Part shown: positions 56,990 through 64,000 of the stretch, in pieces
Position numbering within the stretch: position 1 is the stretch's first letter
Layout of the letters: each line of letters begins with the position of its first letter
Source of the DNA: CAYNEO01 sp964396245
Lineage (GTDB): Bacteria > Zixibacteria > MSB-5A5 > GN15 > FEB-12
Reading direction: 5' to 3'
Length of the DNA stretch: 64,000 nt
NCBI GenBank assembly: GCA_964396245.1
Contig: CAYNEO010000013.1
Location: 1-64,000 of the forward strand
Made by a program: the position numbers and the translations under genes
The notes under the pieces: generated by a model
The model's input: the letters and a program-made list of their open reading frames with translations, nothing else
Databases searched by the model: none
Told to the model about the DNA's origin: nothing

Positions 56990-59233
56990 ATGGCAAGAGA
57001 GCCCAAAGAGATCATTCAGTTTATCCGTTCGAAGTCCGATTATCCGATGCGCATAAAAGAGCTCGCAAAGGCGATGGACATTAGCGATTCGGAATATCCG
57101 GCTTTTCGACGAACGGTGAAGAAGCTCATCGATTCCGGTGATTTGGTCAAGCTGAAGCGGGGTCGAATCGGACCGGCGGATCAGCTGAATGTGGTTGTGG
57201 GTGCGATCAGCGTCAACCGAAGCGGAACCGGGTTTGTGCCTCGCGACGGCGATGAGCCGGACGTGCTGATTCCTCCGCCCGACGTGGGTACGGCGATCGA
57301 CGGCGACAAGGTGATGGTTCGGCTGACCGGAAAGGTGCAGGGGAGGCAGGCCGGTACCGTAATTCGCGTTCTCGAGCGTGCCCGGCGCAATATCGTGGGC
57401 GTATTTCACACGGGACGCACATTCAGCTATGTCGTCCCGGACAACCCACGCATTCAGAGAGACATATATATCAATCCCGAGGAAACGCTCGGAGCGGAAA
57501 ACGGCGAAAAGGTGGTGGCGGTTCTGACCGCGTGGGAGAATCCGTATCTGAATCCGGAAGGGCGGGTAACCGAACGGATTGGCTTCCCCGGACAGCCGGG
57601 CGTGGACATGCTCGCGGTCATCAAGAGTTTCAACCTTCCGGAGGCATTTCCGGACGAGGTAATCGACGAGGCCGAGGAAGCGGCGGCGATCGACCTGAGC
57701 GATGAGTTCGCGCGTCGGCAAGACCACACCAAAAGGCAGATTTATACGATCGACCCGGAGGACGCCAAGGACCACGACGATGCGGTTACGGTGGAGAGGA
57801 CGGGGACCGGGTATCGGCTGGGCGTATATATAGCCGACGTTTCGTTTTTTGTTCGGGAGGGCACGGCCCTCGATAAAGAAGCCTTCGAGCGCGGCAACTC
57901 GGTCTATCTGCCCGGTATGGTCATTCCGATGCTTCCTGAGGCGCTGTCCAACGATGTGTGTTCATTGCGGCCGAACCGTCGACGGTTGGCGCATGGAATT
58001 ACGATTGAGTTCGATTCACACGGCAAGATGCTGGATTGGACCATATTCGACGCGGTTATCAACTCGCGCGCGAAATTGAGTTATGAGGAAGTACAGCACT
58101 TTTTCGACGGCGGGGAGGTGACGCAGAAAACAAAAAGGATAGGTGACAACCTCGTAGCCGCGCGCGAACTGGCACAGATCCTGACACAGCGGCGATTTTC
58201 GGAGGGCTCGCTGGACTTCGACCTGCCCGAGGCAAAGATCATCATGGATGAAAAAGGGGAGGTGATCGAGCTGAGAAACCGGATTCGGCTCGAGGCTCAC
58301 CGGTTAGTCGAAGAATTCATGCTGGCGGCCAACCGGGCGGTGGCTCTCGATGTTTTTCGGAGAGCAAAGCCGTTTCTCTATCGTGTTCATGCTAAACCGG
58401 ACATGGAGAAACTCGAGGGGTTTTCCTATCTGGTCGGTCAGCTTGGTTACAAGTTTCCGGTATCGCCCAACATGCGGCCGATTCAGTTCGCGCGTTTTTT
58501 GGACAAAATCAAGGACACGCCCGAGGCAGATTTTATTAACGAGTTGATGTTGCGCTCGATGCAGAAGGCGGTGTACCAGCGAGAGAATATCGGGCATTTC
58601 GGCCTGGCGTTTGCACACTACACGCATTTTACGTCGCCGATTCGTCGCTATCCGGACCTGATCGTGCACCGGCTGCTTCGCAAGTTGCGTGAGGGCAAGT
58701 ACACCGCGCCGTTCGCCAGGCGAGTGATATCGGTGATTGACCATGTCGGCGAACATTGCTCGGAGACGGAACGGGTTGCGGAAACTGCCGAACGACAGGC
58801 GGTGAAAATCAAACAGGTCCAGTACATGGCCAATCGTCTCGGGGATGAATTCAACGGCGTGATATCGGGCGTGATGCCATACGGCTTTTTCGTGCGGCTG
58901 GAAAGTGTCGGGGTAGAGGGCCTGGTGCGGATGTCATCGATCGACGATGATTACTACAACTACGATGAGCGACATTACCGGATTACGGGCCGGCGGCACG
59001 GACGGTCTTTCAGGCTCGGCGACCAGGTGAGAGTCGGGGTGCTCAAAGTCGACACGGTACGAAACGAAGTGGACCTGTTCCTTGCCGAGAAGAAGCGCGA
59101 GGCTAAGGCCAAAAAACAGCCGGTCAAGATGAGCAAGTCAAAAGGGATAAGGAAGAACGATAAACGGAAGCGGACAAAATCCACGCGGGCGGAGCCGAAG
59201 AAGAAGCGTACCGGAAGGCGGCGAAAGAAATGA
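56990..59233 (+). CDS. rnr: Ribonuclease R
   Basis: 747 residues. 3'-5' exoribonuclease for structured RNA, acting in RNA decay and quality control. Domains in order: N-terminal winged helix (PMRIKELAKAMDI), two cold-shock domains, RNB catalytic domain with TIDPEDAKDHDDAVTVE (metal-binding Asp residues), S1 domain (GVMPYGFFVRLESVGVEGLV) and a Lys/Arg-rich tail (KKKRTGRRRKK). The next in-frame Met would remove part of the winged helix, so the ATG at 56990 is preferred despite the missing leader. Confidence 0.95.
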   Translation: MAREPKEIIQFIRSKSDYPMRIKELAKAMDISDSEYPAFRRTVKKLIDSGDLVKLKRGRIGPADQLNVVVGAISVNRSGTGFVPRDGDEPDVLIPPPDVGTAIDGDKVMVRLTGKVQGRQAGTVIRVLERARRNIVGVFHTGRTFSYVVPDNPRIQRDIYINPEETLGAENGEKVVAVLTAWENPYLNPEGRVTERIGFPGQPGVDMLAVIKSFNLPEAFPDEVIDEAEEAAAIDLSDEFARRQDHTKRQIYTIDPEDAKDHDDAVTVERTGTGYRLGVYIADVSFFVREGTALDKEAFERGNSVYLPGMVIPMLPEALSNDVCSLRPNRRRLAHGITIEFDSHGKMLDWTIFDAVINSRAKLSYEEVQHFFDGGEVTQKTKRIGDNLVAARELAQILTQRRFSEGSLDFDLPEAKIIMDEKGEVIELRNRIRLEAHRLVEEFMLAANRAVALDVFRRAKPFLYRVHAKPDMEKLEGFSYLVGQLGYKFPVSPNMRPIQFARFLDKIKDTPEADFINELMLRSMQKAVYQRENIGHFGLAFAHYTHFTSPIRRYPDLIVHRLLRKLREGKYTAPFARRVISVIDHVGEHCSETERVAETAERQAVKIKQVQYMANRLGDEFNGVISGVMPYGFFVRLESVGVEGLVRMSSIDDDYYNYDERHYRITGRRHGRSFRLGDQVRVGVLKVDTVRNEVDLFLAEKKREAKAKKQPVKMSKSKGIRKNDKRKRTKSTRAEPKKKRTGRRRKK

Positions 59234-59276
59234 TTTCGTCGGTACCCGGCTCTGACTGTAACCGTTCTGTGGAGAT

Positions 59277-60701
59277 ATGCACTCGATGACAAACAGGGTG
59301 ATCATACTCGCGGATATTAACTCACAGGATGGAGTCCAATGGGACAGGCTCGGTACGGTCGTGACCGAACTGTCCGAATTGTATCAGTCGGTAAAGGAGT
59401 CGACGTTCGAACTCTTGCTGGTGGATGAGAACCGGATAGACATGACCCCCGGCATTGCCATGAAGCTGCACCGGTACAATTCACTTATGGATATCTGGAG
59501 TCTTGTCAGCGACGAGTATCCACCGGCGCCGGTCGAGAGAGTGTTCGATGGTCAAATCAGCCGGAATCTGGGACAGGAGGGGCTGGCCAAGAAGATCGGG
59601 CGGATTCTCGAGGATAAGGAGCTGATGAGCCGGTACCGGATGATCGGCCGCAGCGCGAAACTGAAAGCGGTGGCGCGGACCATTCAGCGTATCGCGCCTA
59701 CGGATGTTTCGGTGCTGATAGTGGGGCCGTCGGGCTCCGGCAAGGAACTGGTGGCGCAGGCGCTTCACCGAGAATCGGACCGACACGATAAGTCGTTTGT
59801 GGCGATCAATTGCGGGGCGCTGGCGGAAGGGGTGCTGGAATCGGAGTTGTTCGGTCACGAGAAGGGTGCCTTTACCGGGTCGGTGGCGAAGCGGGAAGGT
59901 TTGTTTCACAAAGCTGAGGGGGGCACGATCTTTCTCGATGAAATCGGCGAGATGAAGCCGGACACGCAGGTGAAGTTGCTGCGGGTCCTGGAGGATGGTA
60001 CCTACTACCCGGTAGGTTCCTCGACTCCGAACCGCGCCGATGTTCGGGTGATCGCGGCGACCAACCGTGACCTGACCGAGGCGATCGCCGACAAAAGTTT
60101 TCGCGAGGACCTGTATTTCCGGATCAGTGTGGTAAAAGTGATTGTGCCGCCATTACTCGAACGTAAGTATGATATTCAACCGCTACTGCATTATTTCTGG
60201 AAAGATCATCCGGGGCTGACCTACTCGGACGCTGCCCTGGAGCTTCTGATGCGCTACAATTGGCCGGGGAATGTCCGGCAGTTGCGGAATTTCGCGACAA
60301 GAATGGCGGCGTTCAAGCAGAAAGGGACGGTCGACAGGGAGGATGTCGAGCGCTACCTGTCGGAACAGTATGCGACCGCGACGCACCTTCCGGTGTCAAC
60401 CGGCCGGACGGTGGAAGAAGCCGGTCACGAGTTGATTTACCGGGCCATCATGCAACTGGGCAACGAGATTCGGTTGTTGCGGGATCTCATTACCTCGCAC
60501 CTGCCGTCGGAACCGGCGCCGGGCGAATTTGGCGAGGAAGCGGCCCGGGTTGGCGAAGCTCAGACTATGGACGACATGGAACGAATCATGATAGAACGCA
60601 CGCTGAGAGAGACCGGCGGCAACCGCAAGGAAACCGCGCGGCGTCTTGGTATCGGCGAAAGAACCCTTTACCGAAAGTTGAGCAAGTACAACATAACGTA
60701 G
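59277..60701 (+). CDS. Sigma-54-dependent transcriptional activator with degenerate N-terminal domain
   Basis: 474 residues. The AAA+ domain (about 125-345) has Walker A GPSGSGKE, sigma-54-contact loop EKGAFTG, Walker B GGTIFLDEIG and the R-finger region RIAATNRDL-like (VIAATNRDLTEAIADKSFRE). A Fis-type helix-turn-helix closes the protein (GGNRKETARRLGIGERTLYR). The first roughly 115 residues look like a response-regulator receiver that has lost its acidic pocket. So it is probably not phosphorylated in the usual way. It controls sigma-54 promoters; targets unknown. The GGAG ribosome site suits either ATG (59277 or 59286). Confidence 0.9.
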   Translation: MHSMTNRVIILADINSQDGVQWDRLGTVVTELSELYQSVKESTFELLLVDENRIDMTPGIAMKLHRYNSLMDIWSLVSDEYPPAPVERVFDGQISRNLGQEGLAKKIGRILEDKELMSRYRMIGRSAKLKAVARTIQRIAPTDVSVLIVGPSGSGKELVAQALHRESDRHDKSFVAINCGALAEGVLESELFGHEKGAFTGSVAKREGLFHKAEGGTIFLDEIGEMKPDTQVKLLRVLEDGTYYPVGSSTPNRADVRVIAATNRDLTEAIADKSFREDLYFRISVVKVIVPPLLERKYDIQPLLHYFWKDHPGLTYSDAALELLMRYNWPGNVRQLRNFATRMAAFKQKGTVDREDVERYLSEQYATATHLPVSTGRTVEEAGHELIYRAIMQLGNEIRLLRDLITSHLPSEPAPGEFGEEAARVGEAQTMDDMERIMIERTLRETGGNRKETARRLGIGERTLYRKLSKYNIT

Positions 60702-60702
60702 C

Positions 60703-62340
60703 ATGATGAAAACAGTCCGCGCCTTGACAGCTGCACTGGTGCTTCTGTCGGGAGGGGTTGGTCGGACACAGCAGTTATCGACGACGGTATTCCCTTCCGA
60801 AGACGAGCTCTACGAAGCACTCCAGAATAACGAAATCGACTATTATCAGTACCTGATACTGCGGGAAATTGCCCAGCACGGCATCGACTCGGGCACGCAG
60901 TACCTTCTCGACGAAATTCCCAATCTCCTTTTTATCCAGTCAGATTCTACCGGCACGCTGACCGCCCTTGAGTCCGAGCAGGCTGCCTTGTTCAGGGAAA
61001 CGAACCGGGAGGAACGTGCCAGGCGATGGCGAATTCGGTATGGTCATTACCAGTCGCTGGACGACGAAAGCCGCCGGCAGTATCGACTGTCGGTAGCGAC
61101 GGAACTGAACTCGCACTGGCGCGCAACATTTAACATCAATCGGGAGTACTCCGGGCGGGAGCGCTGGGTGCGCCGAGCGGTGGCGTACCGAAATTCACGT
61201 GGATCGGTGCGTCGTTTTGAACTGGGTTCCTTGAGTGCGCGTCTGGGGCTGGGAACGGTCATTGGTTACCGGGGAAAGTTGCTCGGTTTCTCGGACCAAC
61301 TCAACGGTGAATCTTTCTTATTTCCGGACTATGGTGGAATAAACGGGGTGTATCTGGACACGCGGGCCGTGGGTATAAGAACACAGGTAGTCGGGTCGGT
61401 GAATCGTGATGAATCGCATTCTCTTTTGACTGCGGGCAGTATGGTTTCCAAGGCCTCGGGTCGGCTTCGGCCGGGAGTTATTTTCGGAATGAACCGGTTG
61501 AGGAATCGCACTTCTGGTGAGACGCTGGTTGATTTCAAGACGGCGGGCAATCTGTATTTCAGATATGGCGCCGGTGTGGTCACTATCGAGGCAGCCGAGC
61601 AGTTTACCGACCTCAGGCGAAGTCGCGCCGCGGTCGTAGAAGGAAAACACCGGCTATCGATGGCGGAGATTGACTATGCGCTGTGGTCGTATGGACGCGA
61701 TTACCTCGATCTTTCATCGGGCAGCAAAGCGGTGTGGTTGACATGCCGGGAAGTTCTCGATCCGGTCGGCTACGAACTGTCTACGCGGCGAAAAGGTCAG
61801 ACAGGTTTTCTGGTCAGGACGGTGGTTCAACTCGAAACAGGCTGGGAACTGGCCAATTCGGCTATTTTGGCACGTTTGAACCGGGATACCTCGAGGGCAG
61901 AGCTGTTCAGCTCTCTTCGCAGGCAGTGGAGCCAACGCTTTTCCACGCAGGTGGATTACCTGGCCAGAAACCGGGAACGAAACGGGATAAGCGGCTATCG
62001 GAAGGATTTTACCCGGAGAGTTCGCTTTGAGATCAGATTTGCCACTGGTGATCTGTCCTTTAGGAGTTATATTGGCTATACCACTGACAATCAAGAGGGT
62101 GACTACATTTCGCTGTTTGGTGCGATACGAGGTCATCTGAAAGGATTTGGCGTAGTGGAAGCCTGGTCGAATGTCAGCCGTTTGGCCGACAGCATTGAAT
62201 ACTGGTACATGTTCTTCCGATATAAACAACAACTGGTCGATGACATTACGCTGGCGGTGAAATTCGCGACAGAGTATCATTCGGGTGGTAGTGACCGGTT
62301 TCGCCCGCTATTGTCTGTGGAGATAAACTCGCAGCTATGA
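60703..62340 (+). CDS. Predicted outer-membrane beta-barrel protein
   Basis: 545 residues. Signal peptide (MMKTVRALTAALVLLSGGVG). After a short helical part (EDELYEALQNNEIDYYQYL) come many alternating polar/hydrophobic strands ending in aromatic or Arg residues (for example SVEINSQL at the very end), as in barrels. No conserved domain is recognised. It begins 2 bases after the sigma-54 activator and overlaps the next surface-protein gene by 4, so it may form a transport or attachment pair with it. Confidence 0.68.
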   Translation: MMKTVRALTAALVLLSGGVGRTQQLSTTVFPSEDELYEALQNNEIDYYQYLILREIAQHGIDSGTQYLLDEIPNLLFIQSDSTGTLTALESEQAALFRETNREERARRWRIRYGHYQSLDDESRRQYRLSVATELNSHWRATFNINREYSGRERWVRRAVAYRNSRGSVRRFELGSLSARLGLGTVIGYRGKLLGFSDQLNGESFLFPDYGGINGVYLDTRAVGIRTQVVGSVNRDESHSLLTAGSMVSKASGRLRPGVIFGMNRLRNRTSGETLVDFKTAGNLYFRYGAGVVTIEAAEQFTDLRRSRAAVVEGKHRLSMAEIDYALWSYGRDYLDLSSGSKAVWLTCREVLDPVGYELSTRRKGQTGFLVRTVVQLETGWELANSAILARLNRDTSRAELFSSLRRQWSQRFSTQVDYLARNRERNGISGYRKDFTRRVRFEIRFATGDLSFRSYIGYTTDNQEGDYISLFGAIRGHLKGFGVVEAWSNVSRLADSIEYWYMFFRYKQQLVDDITLAVKFATEYHSGGSDRFRPLLSVEINSQL

Positions 62341-63971
62341 AATATCTACCGGCGGCATTCTTCTCGCTTATGGTGCTGATCCTGTCGGCCAAACCGGCAT
62401 CGGCAGGTCTCGTGATCAACGAGGTCCTGGCCAATGAACCGGGGCAGGAGACAACGCTGGAGTGGGTGGAGCTTTACAACGACAGTTCCGAAGCAATCGA
62501 CCTGCTGCCTTATGATCTCTATGTCGACGGCTTACAGCGACGGCTATCGGGTGTAATCGAGCCATATCATTATTTCATCGTCTGCCGCAAGCTCTTCTCC
62601 GATACTATCTCGCGCGGGTTTGAAGGAGTCTGGGGAAACAACTCCGGAGTCTGGGGCGACAGTCCCGAAGAAAACTACGCGCGGCCGTTCCAGACTTCGT
62701 TTTCGCTGCGCAACTACAGCGGCTCGCTGGTGATAAGGGACAATTTCCTGACAACGATATCGGTCTTTTCCTGGAATCAGAGCGGAGCCGACGGTAAATC
62801 GTGGGAACGGGTTTCCCCCGGCGTGTCGACAATCGGGCAGTCAATAGATTTCAGCGGCTCAACTCCCGGTACGGTCAATTCGCTGACGCCGCTTTCGAAT
62901 GATCTTTCGCTTGATTCGGCGGCAGTGGCATCCGAACTCGGCGGAGCGAGGCTTTCGTTTATCATCCGTAATCGCGGGTTGAATCCCCTTTCCGGAAAAG
63001 ACCTGACTGTCTACCGGTACAACCCGCAGGATTCGCTCGATGACAGCGATGTTCTGGCGACACTGGATGTCCCGGGGCTGCTTCCGGATTCGGTCGCTAT
63101 TGTCAGTACGACGGTTACGCTCAGCAAGCTCTATGTGCACCTGGGTGCGGTGCTCCAGGATGACGACCGCCTGCGGAACAACCGACGCGACTTTTATGCA
63201 CCCGGAGCGGACTACCCGCCGGTGCGACTTTCCGAGTGTCTTCCGAATCCAACCGGCAACCTGCAGTCGGAATGGATCGAACTGTACAACCGTCATGATT
63301 CGACAATAGACCTTTCAGGCTGGTATATCGGTGATTCGGTCGGCAGTTATCTGATTACGGCCGGTTCACTGACGGTAGATGCCGGGCAGTACGTTGTTCT
63401 GGTGCAGGACAGCGTGTATTTTTCATTTTTCTATCCGGATTTTGCCGGTCAGTATTTCGAGCCGGCGCAGTGGCCAACGCTCAACAACGATGGCGACGTT
63501 ATCCGTCTGATCGATACGTACGGTATCGAGGCTGACCGATTTGCATATGAATCCGCCTATGACAGCAACTACACGTGGGCTCGTTCGGGACGGACCGGAC
63601 AGGAGGACAGGTGGGGTCGCTCGGTAACATCCGGCGGATCACCCGGCGAGCCGAACAAGATTGTCCTGTACAACGGAAGCACGAAGATTTACACGGAGCC
63701 GCAGATATTCAGCCCCAACAATGACGGTATCGAGGATGTCGTGACGATCGGGGTGGAAGCGCCCGAGGCGGATACTTACACTCTGAAGATATATGATCGG
63801 CAGGGTCGGGTGGTGAAGACATTCCTTGACGGTCAGTCATCGCTTCAGGCCGAGTTTGTATGGGATGGGAAGTCCGACGACGGCAAGCAGCAGCCCATAG
63901 GTATTTATATCGTCTATTTTGAAGCCGTCGGTGTCGAGTCGACCAAAACAACCGTTGTCATAGCCCGGTGA
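62337..63971 (+). CDS. Surface protein with two lamin-tail domains and FlgD-like C-terminus
   Basis: 544 residues. Signal peptide MKYLPAAFFSLMVLILSAKP, with cleavage near ASA. Lamin-tail domain 1 (about 23-180: LVINEVLANEPGQETTLEWV, ELYNDSSEAIDLLPYDLYVD) and a second, more complete one (about 297-435: VRLSECLPNPTGNLQSEWIE, LYNRHDSTIDLSGWYIGDS). The C-terminus has PQIFSPNNDGIEDVVTIGVE and IYDRQGRVVKTF, the FlgD-Ig-like domain used by FCB-group secreted proteins. No enzyme motif. Probably surface-attached, with the preceding barrel as a candidate partner. Confidence 0.82.
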   Translation: MKYLPAAFFSLMVLILSAKPASAGLVINEVLANEPGQETTLEWVELYNDSSEAIDLLPYDLYVDGLQRRLSGVIEPYHYFIVCRKLFSDTISRGFEGVWGNNSGVWGDSPEENYARPFQTSFSLRNYSGSLVIRDNFLTTISVFSWNQSGADGKSWERVSPGVSTIGQSIDFSGSTPGTVNSLTPLSNDLSLDSAAVASELGGARLSFIIRNRGLNPLSGKDLTVYRYNPQDSLDDSDVLATLDVPGLLPDSVAIVSTTVTLSKLYVHLGAVLQDDDRLRNNRRDFYAPGADYPPVRLSECLPNPTGNLQSEWIELYNRHDSTIDLSGWYIGDSVGSYLITAGSLTVDAGQYVVLVQDSVYFSFFYPDFAGQYFEPAQWPTLNNDGDVIRLIDTYGIEADRFAYESAYDSNYTWARSGRTGQEDRWGRSVTSGGSPGEPNKIVLYNGSTKIYTEPQIFSPNNDGIEDVVTIGVEAPEADTYTLKIYDRQGRVVKTFLDGQSSLQAEFVWDGKSDDGKQQPIGIYIVYFEAVGVESTKTTVVIAR

Positions 63972-63973
63972 CC

Positions 63974-64000
63974 ATGAAAAGAACCGTGTTGACGATCATT
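63974..64000 (+). CDS. Start of an unidentified gene (3' partial)
   Basis: An ATG 2 bases after the previous stop opens a frame (MKRTVLTII) that runs off the window. The basic-then-hydrophobic start fits a signal peptide. Only nine codons are visible, so no function is given. Confidence 0.45.

Noticed and set aside
1..64000. CRISPR arrays, insertion sequences, rRNA or tRNA genes
   Set aside because: I looked in the intergenic stretches for spaced repeats, transposase motifs, terminal inverted repeats and conserved RNA cores and found none; a covariance search could still find small RNAs.

Overview
The window reads as chromosomal DNA of a diderm (LPS-bearing) bacterium of the FCB superphylum, most like the uncultured Zixibacteria and their neighbours. 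The reasons are a fused lpxC-fabZ gene, a DUF2480-like protein (a family best known from Bacteroidetes and relatives), two secreted proteins with type IX-like or FlgD-like C-terminal domains (QNYPNPFNPST and FSPNNDG motifs), and TTGACA/TATAAT-type promoters rather than the Bacteroidetes type. Lineage is inferred from gene content, not from a phylogeny. I see no rRNA, tRNA, IS element, prophage or CRISPR array. Genes are dense and many touch or overlap by 1-11 bases.

Layout. 1-8.6 kb: the 3' part of an HDOD signalling gene, a DUF4097 surface protein, a large secreted repeat protein behind a structured leader, a CPBP protease pair, and a small sigma-region-4-like/RHH-like gene pair. 8.6-18.5 kb: a long operon for lipid A-Kdo assembly (lpxC-fabZ, lpxA, an oxidoreductase, lpxB, waaA, lpxK) continuing into nadB and guaA. 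18.5-24 kb: an alpha/beta hydrolase, a long-chain polyprenyl diphosphate synthase, a vWA-like membrane protein and a saccharopine-dehydrogenase-family enzyme. 24-28.5 kb, minus strand: four overlapping paralogous pseudopilin genes, each a GspG-like core plus a beta-sandwich module, two with extra C-terminal domains. 28.6-30.5 kb: an Fe-S group (fdx, DUF2480-like, A-type carrier) divergent from an Rrf2/IscR-like regulator. 30.7-36.2 kb: pdxS and pdxT separated by two genes, then lipA and ispH. 36-43.4 kb: a lone ccmF-like gene, a methyltransferase, an ArsC-like protein, ETF-ubiquinone oxidoreductase and a nitrilase-family enzyme. 43.4-52.4 kb: a PpiD/SurA-type foldase, an M23-family protein, rhomboid, maeB and mreB. 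52.5-54.9 kb: an ECF sigma factor, a candidate anti-sigma factor and two Spy/CpxP-like periplasmic proteins. 55-64 kb: a phosphoesterase-CBM9 protein, RNase R, a sigma-54 activator with a degenerate N-terminus, a predicted outer-membrane barrel, a lamin-tail surface protein and the first codons of one more gene.

Much of the window serves the cell envelope: making lipid A, supplying polyprenyl carriers, folding and exporting surface proteins, and sensing envelope stress. The most unusual part is the pseudopilin cassette, in which adhesin-like domains are attached to type II secretion/type IV pilus-like subunits with no assembly machinery nearby.
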